DNA from: MWAR01 sp035388825 | GTDB lineage: Bacteria; Muiribacteriota; Ozemobacteria; Ozemobacterales; Ozemobacteraceae | Length of the DNA: 64,000 nt | Assembly (NCBI GenBank): GCA_035388825.1 | Contig: DAOOQQ010000004.1 | Span: 62,001-126,000 of the forward strand | Reading direction: 5' to 3' | Shown: positions 15,572 through 24,700 of the stretch, in pieces | Numbering within the stretch: the stretch's first letter is position 1 | How the letters are laid out: every line of letters begins with the position of its first letter | Position numbers and translations under genes: made by a program | The notes under the pieces: generated by a model | Told to the model about the DNA's origin: nothing | The model's input: the letters and a program-made list of their open reading frames with translations, nothing else | Database searches by the model: none

Positions 15572-15997
15572 TCATTCTTCCCCGGAACTTCGCCGGCGTT
15601 TTTTGTCGGAGTGCGCTTTTTTGGAATCCAGCCGGCGCATCTGAGAGGCGCGCGTCGGTTTCGTCGGCCGGCGCTTCTTGGGAGGTACGAGCGCTTTGAG
15701 GATCAGGCCGCGCAGTTTTCGGAGCGCCTCGTCGAGATTGTATCGCTGGTCCCGGCTTTCCTGGCAGGTGATCAGGATCCGGCCTTCCGCATCGAGCCGG
15801 TTTCCGGCAAGAAGCCGGAGCCGGCCCTTCACCTCGCCGGAAAGCACCGTCGTTCCCTCCAGATCGAATCGCAGTTCGACCTTGGAGGCCACCTTGTTCA
15901 CGTTCTGTCCGCCGGGGCCCGAACCGCGCGCGGCCGCCCACGAGAGATCCGAGGCGGGGATCGTCAGCCGTTCCGTGATGATGAGGGCCTCGATCAT
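15572..15997 (-). CDS. arfB: Alternative ribosome-rescue factor ArfB (YaeJ)
   Basis: Hydrolyses peptidyl-tRNA on stalled ribosomes. Protein of 141 residues: RF-1 domain with GSGPGGQNVNKVASKVELRF (GGQ at 29-31) and a Lys/Arg-rich C-terminal tail (about 105-141) that inserts into the mRNA channel. Length matches E. coli ArfB. It overlaps the preceding glycosyltransferase gene by four bases, an odd companion for an LPS operon. Confidence 0.93.
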   Translation of the reverse strand: MIEALIITERLTIPASDLSWAAARGSGPGGQNVNKVASKVELRFDLEGTTVLSGEVKGRLRLLAGNRLDAEGRILITCQESRDQRYNLDEALRKLRGLILKALVPPKKRRPTKPTRASQMRRLDSKKAHSDKKRRRSSGEE

Positions 15998-17013
15998 GCG
16001 GCAGGTTCCACGGATACAGCGCTGGAGTGACCGCAGAGAATCCCGACGGCGACTCCGGTATCCAGCTTCGACATGGCATCCGGCGTCACGCCCGCTTCTT
16101 CAGGGGGCATCAGGACATGGGTACGCAGCCCCAGCGGCCCCCAGCGGAACGGGGTCATCGAGGCGCGCCGGGGAAAGAACGCCACGGTCGTGAGGCCGAG
16201 AACGGCGGCCAGATGCATCGGCCCGGTCGAGCCGCCCGCAAATCCGCGGCCCAGGCTGAGCAGTCCCGCGAGATGGGCGATGTCCGGCGCGTCCGGGATG
16301 ACTGCGGTGACCCCGGGCCGGATCGGACCGAAGGCGGCTTCCAGGTGCCGCTCGGCCGGGCCGAGCGTGATCACGACGGGCAGTCCGGCGGCCGTCAGCC
16401 GGGAGACGAGCTCGACATACCGCTCGAGCGGCAGGTTGTCGGCGGAACCCCCGTGACCGGGATGGACGAACACGGGGGATGTCGAAATGCCGGTCGCGGC
16501 AAGACGGCCGGTTGCCCAGGATTTGGCGTTGTCATTGATATATATCGATGGAAGTTCCTGTCGGTCGGCGTCGACGCCGAGAGGCGCCAGAAGATCGAGA
16601 TTGTAGGCCGCTTCATGCTTTTCGTTCCGGGAACGGTGCTGCACGATCCGATGGGTCAGTAGAAACTGCCAGACGTTCGAGGCCCGGCCGGACGTGACCG
16701 GCACGCGGGCGAGCCAGCAGGCCGCGATGGCGCGCCCGGAAGGATGGACGAGGACCGCCGCATCCGGCCGCAGCGCGCGGATCCGGCGCACGAGATCGAG
16801 GAAGGCGAGAGGGCGGCCGTCGGGATCGTCCACGAGAAGCTCGTCGACATGGGGGTGCCCGTCGAGGAGGGGAGCGGTATACGAACGCACGTGGCCGATG
16901 AGATGAGCCTGCGGCGCCTGCTTACGGAGAGCCGTAAACACCGGCAGCGTCAGCACGACGTCGCCGACCCGGTCGGTGCGCGAGACGAGGATGCGCCGCT
17001 TCCCTTCGATCAT
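15994..17013 (-). CDS. Glycosyltransferase family 9 (heptosyltransferase-like)
   Basis: Protein of 339 residues with a GT-B fold. N-terminal ILVSRTDRVGDVVLTLPVFTALRKQ is the family start, and FAGGSTGPMHLAAVLG near 258 is the donor-binding (S/D)xGxxH-type motif. Probably adds a heptose or related sugar to the LPS inner core in the cytoplasm. It overlaps the genes on both sides by four bases. A rare-codon patch (SIYINDN) lies at 16531-16550. Confidence 0.85.
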   Translation of the reverse strand: MIEGKRRILVSRTDRVGDVVLTLPVFTALRKQAPQAHLIGHVRSYTAPLLDGHPHVDELLVDDPDGRPLAFLDLVRRIRALRPDAAVLVHPSGRAIAACWLARVPVTSGRASNVWQFLLTHRIVQHRSRNEKHEAAYNLDLLAPLGVDADRQELPSIYINDNAKSWATGRLAATGISTSPVFVHPGHGGSADNLPLERYVELVSRLTAAGLPVVITLGPAERHLEAAFGPIRPGVTAVIPDAPDIAHLAGLLSLGRGFAGGSTGPMHLAAVLGLTTVAFFPRRASMTPFRWGPLGLRTHVLMPPEEAGVTPDAMSKLDTGVAVGILCGHSSAVSVEPAA

Positions 17014-17408
17014 CCCTGACTGCTCTCCAGGTTCAGCCGCAGATCGAGCGCGGCATCGCTCCCGATTCCGTAGACGTCGGCAAACGTCTTCATGATCAGC
17101 CCGGCGAGCCAGTCCCGGTCGCCCGCGTCATGGACCTGGCAGTCGATGAAATGGTTCGGACAGTCCCGGATCGGATCCGACCAGCCGAGCTGACGGAGAC
17201 GGGCGTGCTGCTCGGGGGACAGCCATCGGGTGACGTCGAGATACTCGTTGCCGACCGCCTCGAGATGCAGTTGGGCCGAGCCGTTGCTGCCGGCGATCTG
17301 GATGTAATACCCCGTCGCCGGCTCCTCGATGACCAGGAAATTGCCGTCGCCCCCCTCGGTCTGAAGTCGCGCAAGAACGGTCGGAAGCGGAAGAGGCCGG
17401 TTCGTCAT
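17010..17408 (-). CDS. Small cytosolic protein, TY-Chap/YbjN-like
   Basis: Protein of 132 residues with no signal or membrane helix. The order of elements, an N-terminal helix, a beta-meander (GNFLVIEEPATGYYIQIAGS), an LRQLGWSDP turn and a C-terminal helix WLAGLIMKTFADVYG, resembles TY-Chap/type III chaperone-like folds. This is a weak call by eye. It is wedged between two heptosyltransferase genes with 4-base overlaps on both sides, so it is made with them. Confidence 0.5.
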   Translation of the reverse strand: MTNRPLPLPTVLARLQTEGGDGNFLVIEEPATGYYIQIAGSNGSAQLHLEAVGNEYLDVTRWLSPEQHARLRQLGWSDPIRDCPNHFIDCQVHDAGDRDWLAGLIMKTFADVYGIGSDAALDLRLNLESSQG

Positions 17409-18454
17409 GGAATGCTCCTTTCTCGTGGGAATGCCGGGGCCGACAGCCGGCGCTCGGCTGCCGCGATGACGGCGTCGGAAGTGACGCTTTCGAGACACCG
17501 ACGATGACCATGCCGGCAGTTCTTGCGGCGGCAGGGCACGCCGTCGGGGCAGGGGGCCCCGGTGACGATGATGGCATCCGGGCTCATCGGCCCGGTTCGC
17601 CGCATGTCGGTGGGGCCAACCGGAACGACGAGCGGGGTGCCGAGGGCGGCTCCGAGGTGCATCGTCCCCGAGTCGTTGCAGACGAGAAGGCGTGCGCCGG
17701 ACAGGAGGTGAAACAGCTCATCGAGAGACGTTCGTCCCGCAAGATCGATCGCGCCGTTTCCTATGTCAAGTGCTATAGAGCTCGTGAGCGGGGCTTCGCC
17801 TGCAGAGCCCGAGAGAACGACCGGGAGTCCGTGATGGCTGAGCAGATGCCTCCCGAGGGCTGCGAACCTCTCGGCCGGCCACCGCTTGATCTCCCCGAAT
17901 GCCGCACCTGGAGCGAAAACGACATACCCGCCGGCCGGTGGAAGGCCCAGTCGCTGCCGTGTCCGCTCGGCTGCATCAGCCTCCGGAGGGGCCAGGCGAG
18001 GGAGGGGGGCATACGGAGCCGCGGGAGGATCTCCGAGCGTTGTGTCATCGACCAGGCCGAGATGCAGAAAGCTCTCGTGAACCCTTTCGGCCCAGGACGG
18101 AACGGGAACGGCCTCGTGCAGGAACGCGCTGCGCCACTCCCCGGCATACCCGCGCCGCCGGCCGCCGCAGAGGAACGCCTGGAACGCGGTCCGGAACGAC
18201 CGGGGGAGCACGATCACCCGCGCGCAGGACCGTTTCCGAATGGCGACAAGCGCCGGCAGCAGGCTCCAGAACGGTTGCCGGGTGTCGATCGCGTGAACGG
18301 TGCCTGCAGCAGGAATAAGCTTGTAGAGAGGGGCGAGACCTGGCCGGGTGACGATCTCGACCGGTTCGCCGGCGATCTCGGCCGCACGGGTCAGGGCCGG
18401 AAACGACATGATCACGTCCCCGACCCAGTTCAGACCGAACAGGCAGCTTCTCAT
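17405..18454 (-). CDS. Heptosyltransferase II-like glycosyltransferase (GT9)
   Basis: Protein of 349 residues. FGLNWVGDVIMSFPALTRAAE starts the GT9 fold and CNDSGTMHLGAALGTPLVV near 265 is the C-terminal donor-site motif; FAPGAAFGEIKRWPAERFA near 180 matches the WaaF phosphate-binding region. The ATG at 18454 overlaps the upstream gene as ATGA. A much longer in-frame reading to 19444 lies inside that gene and is rejected. Closest to WaaF by order and motif; the precise acceptor is unknown. Confidence 0.85.
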   Translation of the reverse strand: MRSCLFGLNWVGDVIMSFPALTRAAEIAGEPVEIVTRPGLAPLYKLIPAAGTVHAIDTRQPFWSLLPALVAIRKRSCARVIVLPRSFRTAFQAFLCGGRRRGYAGEWRSAFLHEAVPVPSWAERVHESFLHLGLVDDTTLGDPPAAPYAPLPRLAPPEADAAERTRQRLGLPPAGGYVVFAPGAAFGEIKRWPAERFAALGRHLLSHHGLPVVLSGSAGEAPLTSSIALDIGNGAIDLAGRTSLDELFHLLSGARLLVCNDSGTMHLGAALGTPLVVPVGPTDMRRTGPMSPDAIIVTGAPCPDGVPCRRKNCRHGHRRCLESVTSDAVIAAAERRLSAPAFPRERSIP

Positions 18455-19560
18455 GCCTTCGACCTGGACGAGGGGGGAAGTGGTCCGGCGGCGTCCGGAT
18501 GGCGCGGCGACGAGCCGGGCGCATCGCGATGCGCCTCTGCACGGTGTTGAATCGGCACCGATATCGTAGGGGCGGATCGTGATCCGCCCGGATCCGGCCC
18601 AAGAAAACCGGCGAGGTCGTCCGCCAGGGCCTCCCAGTCGAATGCACGGCAGGCCCAGGTGCCCTCGGGGCACGGCTGGCGTTTTCCGTGAAGGCTGCAC
18701 GGCTTGCAGGGAAGCGGCTTCGAGACGATCTTCACGCGCCGGCCCTGAACCGGGGCGAAGCCCAGACACGGATCCGTCTGGAAGAAGAGCCCGGCGACCG
18801 GCGTCCCGACAGCCCGGCCCAGATGCATCGGCCCCGAGTCGGTGCTCACGAGACCATGTGCGTGGTGCAATATATATGGGAGTAAACGTAATTCGGTCCG
18901 GCCCCGCAGGTCGATGACCCCGTCGCCGGCGACGATCGTGCCGTCGGTGTCGCCGATCAGGGCAAGGGGGCGAGGCAGCCGCTCCAGCATCGTGACGATC
19001 CCCTCCTGAGGGATGCGCTTGCCGGGATGGGCGGCGGACGGATGGAACAGGGTGAACCGGCCCGGCTCGAGGCCGGCTTCGGCGGCGAGCCACGCGGCGG
19101 CTTCCCGCAGGCCGGGCTCGGCGAGCTCCAGCAGAGCGCCCTCGGGCCGCGCCTCGACCCCGGCAACCCGGGCATATCGCAGCCAGACCGGCATCGGATC
19201 CGCCGGGCGAATGGGATACGCACCGCGGGCGGCGGCGATCTGCTCTCGCCAGGGCCGCTTGCCATACCGGCTGACAGGTGCTCCGATCAGGGCCGAAAGG
19301 GCGAGGGAGGCGGGCTTGCCCTGGAGGTCGATGACGGCTTCGGGCTCGAGTCTCCTCAACCGCCGCGCGAGCGGCAGCAGTTCGGCCGCGGACCCGAGCA
19401 GATGCACCCGGGCAGCGGGCAGAACGGGGGCCAGGGCGGCCCATCGGCGATGCAGCACCCAGTGCACTTCATGCCCCGCGGCGGCGAGAGCCCGGGCCGT
19501 TGGAACCGCCAGGAGCACGTCGCCCATCGCCGTGAGTCGGATCAGAATGGTGGGTTTCAT
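18451..19560 (-). CDS. Glycosyltransferase family 9 (heptosyltransferase I-like)
   Basis: Protein of 369 residues with ILIRLTAMGDVLLAVPTARAL at the start and LVSTDSGPMHLGRAVGTPVAGLFF near 242-265. A Cys-rich stretch near 292-312 (PCKPCSLHGKRQPCPEGTWAC) is common in GT9 proteins. The last ~45 residues run through the dispersed palindrome at 18570-18589 and are Ser/Pro-rich, so the original C-terminus was probably near FLGPDPG. Rare-codon patch at 18869-18893. Confidence 0.85.
   Translation of the reverse strand: MKPTILIRLTAMGDVLLAVPTARALAAAGHEVHWVLHRRWAALAPVLPAARVHLLGSAAELLPLARRLRRLEPEAVIDLQGKPASLALSALIGAPVSRYGKRPWREQIAAARGAYPIRPADPMPVWLRYARVAGVEARPEGALLELAEPGLREAAAWLAAEAGLEPGRFTLFHPSAAHPGKRIPQEGIVTMLERLPRPLALIGDTDGTIVAGDGVIDLRGRTELRLLPYILHHAHGLVSTDSGPMHLGRAVGTPVAGLFFQTDPCLGFAPVQGRRVKIVSKPLPCKPCSLHGKRQPCPEGTWACRAFDWEALADDLAGFLGPDPGGSRSAPTISVPIQHRAEAHRDAPGSSPRHPDAAGPLPPSSRSKA
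18570..18589. repeat. Short hairpin repeat, family C, inside a coding region
   Basis: GGGCGGATC-GT-GATCCGCCC, preceded by GTAG. This type of palindrome is common between genes in many bacteria; here it is translated near the end of a GT9 gene. Confidence 0.65.
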
Positions 19561-19572
19561 CGGAAGAGTGCC

Positions 19573-20841
19573 CTATGCCTGGCCATCCGGAAGGAGGCCC
19601 AGTTCTGACAGCGCATCCAGGGTCTTGCGGCCTGCACCGGCCATGCGGCGCTGGACCCCGAGCGCCCGCCGGCCCATGGCCGCGAAGGGCTCCCGGTCCG
19701 CGATGAAGGCCCGGAACAGCTCCCGGACGGCGGGAATATCGGCTGTAATGCGCATGGCATTCGCCTCGGTGAGGGCGGCGTGTTCCGACGGGAAGTTTCC
19801 GAGATGAGGTCCGGTGAAGAGGGGGACGCCCGCGGCTGCGGGTTCCATCAGGTTATGGCCGCCCCGGGGGATCAGGCTGCCGCCGACGAAGGCGAGATCG
19901 GCCGTCATATACAGCTTCTGGAGCTCGCCCAGGGTGTCGACGAGCAGGATTCTTCCCGTTTGTTTCGGGTGAGACGACAGCTTGGTCACGTCGAGCTGGC
20001 GCGTGCGCAGCAGTGTCTCCACATCGCCGACCCGGTTCATGTGGCGCGGCGCGATGATCAGCGTCGCATGCAGGTCGGTCCAGAGGGGTTCGAGGGCATC
20101 CAGCAGGATGGCCTCCTCGCCCTCGTGCGTCGAGCCGGCGACGATGATCCGCCGGCCGGCGGGGATGCCATACTGGGTGCGGAGGGCTTCCCGATCGATC
20201 GCGGGAAGTTCGAGGTCATACTTGAACGCCCCGAGCACTCGGGTGCGCTCGGGAGGGAAGCCGAGGGCCCGATACCGACGCTCGTAGACGAGCTCCTGGG
20301 GAAAAACGTGAGTGATCCCCTCGAGAGCACCAGAGAACAGGGAGCGGAATAGACGGATGAGACGCACCGTCGACTCGTTTATTCTGGCGTTTATAATAGC
20401 AAGAGGAATATCATGTGCCGTCGCCCGAGCTGGCCAGATGGGCCAGATCTCGGTTTCGCTGATGAGAATCAGGCGGGGGCGCATGGTCTCGATGAACGGG
20501 TCGATATACTCGGGAAGATCGATGGGAAGCAGGCTGGCGTGACCGCACAGGCCGTCGGCCACGACGCGTCGGTATCCGTCGAGTGTCGTCGTCGTGCAAA
20601 GGAGGCGATCGGGGCCGAACTTCCGGTTCAGCAGCCGGAGGAACGGCCGGAGCGTGATGACCTCGCCCAGCGAAGCCCCATGAACCCAGATCGTTCCTTC
20701 GGGGGGAATCGGCGACTCGGGTTGGTACAGCCCTTTGCGGAGTTCGATCTCCTCGCGTTCGATGCGCTTCGGCGGAAAGGCTTCGAGACCCCGCACGACG
20801 GCACGCAGAAGACCCTGATAGATGGACGGGGCGGTCATCAT
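19573..20841 (-). CDS. waaA: Kdo transferase (3-deoxy-D-manno-octulosonic acid transferase)
   Basis: Transfers Kdo to lipid A at the inner face of the membrane. Protein of 422 residues. TIWVHGASLGEVITLRPFL near 51-69 carries the catalytic Glu; SETEIWPIWPARA near 127 and GGSLIPRGGHNLMEPAAAGVP near 318 are the family's other signatures. Unlike many WaaA proteins it has no clear N-terminal membrane helix, only an amphipathic start. ATG at 20841 (ATGATGA) overlaps the acyltransferase stop; GGAG is upstream. A rare-codon patch (AIINARIN) lies at 20377-20414. Confidence 0.95.
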   Translation of the reverse strand: MMTAPSIYQGLLRAVVRGLEAFPPKRIEREEIELRKGLYQPESPIPPEGTIWVHGASLGEVITLRPFLRLLNRKFGPDRLLCTTTTLDGYRRVVADGLCGHASLLPIDLPEYIDPFIETMRPRLILISETEIWPIWPARATAHDIPLAIINARINESTVRLIRLFRSLFSGALEGITHVFPQELVYERRYRALGFPPERTRVLGAFKYDLELPAIDREALRTQYGIPAGRRIIVAGSTHEGEEAILLDALEPLWTDLHATLIIAPRHMNRVGDVETLLRTRQLDVTKLSSHPKQTGRILLVDTLGELQKLYMTADLAFVGGSLIPRGGHNLMEPAAAGVPLFTGPHLGNFPSEHAALTEANAMRITADIPAVRELFRAFIADREPFAAMGRRALGVQRRMAGAGRKTLDALSELGLLPDGQA

Positions 20842-21752
20842 GGTGCGGCTCCTTCCTTGCCGGCCGGGCGGCTTTTCCACCGTCGATGCAGCCAGAACCA
20901 CTGGTCGGGGCGTTTGCGGATCCACTCCTCCAGGACATGCGTGAATGCCTGGGTGAGCTCGATACGGCCGGCTTCATCGTCGGTATAGGCATCGGGATCG
21001 ATGGGAGGGAGGATCTCGAGCAGATGCGGTGGCTGCCGGCGGGGGTGAGCCGCGACGAGCACCAGGGGCGCGCGGCTTTTCAGGGCGATCTGGGCCGGAC
21101 CGACGACGGTTGAGGCCGGTTCCCCGAGGAAATCGACGAAATACCCGCGGTCACCGGCGTTCTGATCCGACATCAGGCCGAGAAGATCTCCCCGCCGCAG
21201 CGTGCGGAGAATCTCGCGCAGGCCGAAGCCCGAATCCGTCGTCTGGGCGCCGAACCGGTGTCGCATGCGCTCGAACCATGCATCCACCGCTGGGTTGCGC
21301 TGTCGGCGGACGACGGTCGTCATACGGAACCCGTTCAGGCACAGCCACGGCGGGATGAACTCCCACGGTCCGTAATGGCTGCTGATGATGATGACGCCGT
21401 GCCCACGATCCCGGGCTGTCCGGAGGTGGTCGAGACCGACGGCTTCGAACGTGTTCCGAACCTCTTCTTCCGAAAGGAAGGGCAGCGTTGCCATCTCCAC
21501 GGCATTCGTGAAAAACGAGCGATAGACGTGCCGTGCGGTTTCGACAGAGCTCGTGTCATCCAGTCCGAGGTGGCGCCGCAGCGAATCGGTGACGAAGGTG
21601 CGCCGGATGCGCAGAACATCGAAAACCACCCCCGCAAGCAGCATGCCGGCCCGGCGGCGGCCGGCGGTTGTCATACGGGCCGCCGCCGTTGCCGTCAGGT
21701 TCAGCAGGTGGCATTGGAGACGCTGTGAATACGTGGGCTGGTCGGGATTCAT
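20838..21752 (-). CDS. Lipid A late acyltransferase (LpxL/HtrB family)
   Basis: Protein of 304 residues. IISSHYGPWEF near 131-141 is the H-x4-E catalytic motif; LMSDQNAGDRGYFVDFLGEPA near 193 and WIRKRPDQWFWLHRRWKSRP at the C-terminus are the LpxL hallmarks. It adds a secondary acyl chain to lipid A, or acts on another glycolipid. The ATG lies one base after the corrected stop of the giant gene and the 3' end overlaps waaA by four bases. Confidence 0.9.
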   Translation of the reverse strand: MNPDQPTYSQRLQCHLLNLTATAAARMTTAGRRRAGMLLAGVVFDVLRIRRTFVTDSLRRHLGLDDTSSVETARHVYRSFFTNAVEMATLPFLSEEEVRNTFEAVGLDHLRTARDRGHGVIIISSHYGPWEFIPPWLCLNGFRMTTVVRRQRNPAVDAWFERMRHRFGAQTTDSGFGLREILRTLRRGDLLGLMSDQNAGDRGYFVDFLGEPASTVVGPAQIALKSRAPLVLVAAHPRRQPPHLLEILPPIDPDAYTDDEAGRIELTQAFTHVLEEWIRKRPDQWFWLHRRWKSRPAGKEGAAP

Positions 21753-21753
21753 A

Positions 21754-24700
21754 TTACCATTCGTAGTGATATTCTTCGCCGTCGATGCTCAGATCCCGGC
21801 TTGGGGCGATGATCTTCTTGTTCGGGGCGAACACGGTGGGACGCGTCTGGCCTTCCAGGACGGGTTTCTCGAGCTGCACCCCATCGAACCAGACCGAATA
21901 CGAGGCCGTCGTCGGCGACTGGTTTTGCAGGACGATCCAGGTCGTGCTCGAGACCGTATCGGTGAACGTGTAATCGTAGGTCGCGTAGATGCGATACCAC
22001 GTGAAGGGGACGTCGTAGGGGGGGGGTAGGGAACTTCGGGTGACGGGCCACCTTGGACTCCAGGATGCCGGCTTCCACGAGACTGCCGAACGGGGTCAGC
22101 ACGCCGTTCTTGTCGATCATCGCCCCGTCGTAGCCGGCCTTGTTTCCGGCCTCATCGGCCTGGAAAAAGCCGATCGCGGCCGTTCCCGTGCCGGGACAGA
22201 CCCAGGCCGAAAGGATGAACCGGTTGTTCGGGGCCGTCGCGGCGAACGTCGACGTGGCGACCTCCTGATACGTGCTTCCCGACCCGACGTTGGGGCCGGT
22301 GGCGGGAGTGCTAGGGGGATTCACCGTTATCGACAGGAGCACCGAATCGCTCGCTTCCGGTGAGCCGGGGTAGTAGGCCGGGGCGTACAGGAACTGGGAG
22401 CCGGTGTAGATGCCGGCCGGTTGTGCCGCATCGATCGGGCCGATCGTGACGGTTGCGATGCCATACTGGCCGGGGGACAAGGTGGTGGGAGCTATCCCCG
22501 AGATGGAGAGCAGGGAAGAAGACAGCGGGTTTCCACCGCTCACGAGGTCGGAAGTCGTCCAGGCAAACGCGGAGAACGTCGCATTGCCGGCATTGTAGAC
22601 GAGAACCTCGACCTTGGTCGACGGATCGCCTGCCGTGATCGATCCCGCGGCGATGGTTGCTGGCACGATCTGAAGTCGGGGATACGCGTCGACCGTCACT
22701 TCCACTCGGATACTGGCTGAGGCTTCGAATCCATCGAGGAAGCCATTGAGATTTTCATCCTCGAAGGCTGTCTGCGTGGCGATATACGTACCGGGCGGCT
22801 GGATGGAGGGGATGTTCAAGGTAAGGGTACATGCCTTGCTAGAATTCGGACTGATCGTGAAGGGGGTGGGCAGGAAGGAGAGAGACGATGTCGGAAGAAT
22901 CGCCCCGCCGGCGGAAACGAGGGAAAGGATGGACCAGCGACCCTTCGATATGCCGATCGAGGTGAGATTATAGACGTTGAAGGGAAGCGTCCAGGAGCCG
23001 GGCGCTTTTGTGCCGAACAGGATCGGGGTGTCGGCGCCGATTTTCTTTTCGCCGACGGTCAATTTCACCGTGAAGGTTGCCAGGGCTTCGCCGGCATCCC
23101 ATGAGCCGTTGCCGTTTCCATCGGCATATATTGCCTGGTATCCTTGATAAGGCATCGCGGTCTGGCCCGGAGGAACGGATACGCTGAGCGTGGCGAGACA
23201 ACTGCCGGAACCGTCCGACAGAAAGGTTGGAGGCGTCGTGATGGTGAACATCGGTGCCGGGATGGGGGATGGCCCTGGGGCGACGGGGGGAATGACCGCG
23301 GGCAACGCACGGAGGGTAATGCCCGTCAGGTCGACGTTGCCGACGTTTCGGATCTCGATGCTGCCCGTTCCGGCTTGCCCGGCTGCGATGAAAAACAGAT
23401 CCAGGGGGTTCTGCATGACGGCGATCTTCTTCGTTGCGGCAACCTGAACGCGGAGTTCACACGTGTCGGAGGCCTCGAAAAGATCGATGGCATTGTTGGC
23501 GTTTTCGTCGTTCCACAGTTTCAACTGCCCCGTATACAATCCGCTGGGAAGATTTGCCGGGATCGTCACGCGCCAACTTCCCGTCTTGTTCTGCGTCGGG
23601 TTGATGAAGCTGAAAACGATCGGATTGAGAGTGATGGCCGAGGTGGCGATCGCATGTCCGCTGCCGTCGTCCAGATTCCTGGTCAGGGTCGCGACGGGCC
23701 GGGCGAGAACCAGGATGCCGTTGTTGTTCACGGTGAATTCGACCGGTGACGTCGTCGTGTAGGGTTCTGCATAGGGAATTTGAGAAATCAGATCGACAAT
23801 ATTCAAGGATTTTGCGCCGATCTTGCAATAAATGGTGAATTTATCCTGTGGATCCGTGGGGTCCTTGCCGTTGACAGGGGTATCATCGAACAACCAGCCA
23901 TACTGGCCGAAATAATCCCCGTCTGTTTTCGGATTCGGAATGGTGAACGAGAGCGTGGCCGTGAATGTTTCTCCCGGTGTCGCCGTGAAAAAGGATGTCG
24001 GGGTGATGTCGTAGGCCGATGAAAGGATCGAGTCGCTGGGGGAAAGCAAATCCGTTTTCGTCCAGGTGAGGGATGTCAGATCGACGCTTCCGACGTTGCG
24101 ACACAGGAACGTGGAGGTGCCTGGTTCTCCGGGAATGCGGCCGCCCAGGCTGACGGTGGAGTTGATGACGTCGAGGGCCTGATAGGGATTCACCGTGACC
24201 TGGACGGGGGTGTCGGCGGTGGCTTCCGTCGGGTCTCCGACATACGTGCCGTCCCCGTCGAGATCCTCGAACAGACGCAGGGTGCCGACATACACACCGG
24301 CTGGGCTGCCGGCGGCCACATACAGGGACATCGTCGCATTGACGGTGGCCCCCGGGAGGATGACCGACGGCAGCTCTGGAATCAGATTCTCCCCGGGAAT
24401 CGTGCCGAGAGGGACACGAACGAGATCCAGAGGGAATATTTTCAGCCGGGTGAGGCTCAATGAGCCGGTGTTTTGAATGGTGAAAGGGACGTTCGAAATG
24501 GTATACGTCGGCGTGCCGTTGCCCATGTCGAGCGGGTTCGTGGGGATCGTCAAACTCTGGTTGCCGATACTGAAACGAAGCTGGACCGTGTCATGCGGCT
24601 CTCCGGGGGTGAACGTCCCGCTGTCGTCGTTGTCCTCGAACAACGTATATGTTGCAATGTATATTCCGCTGGGGGCTGCTGGATCGATCAGGGCCGAAAT

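Noticed and set aside
18455..19444. A 679-residue fusion of two heptosyltransferase frames
   Set aside because: The N-terminal third is the out-of-frame shadow of the upstream GT9 gene; the true start at 18454 overlaps the upstream stop as ATGA and begins with the conserved GT9 motif.
21749..22017. Arg/His-rich tail as a genuine C-terminal domain of the giant protein
   Set aside because: The other frame gives a typical exported beta-rich sequence and a stop placed one base before the next gene, so the tail is best explained by the extra C.
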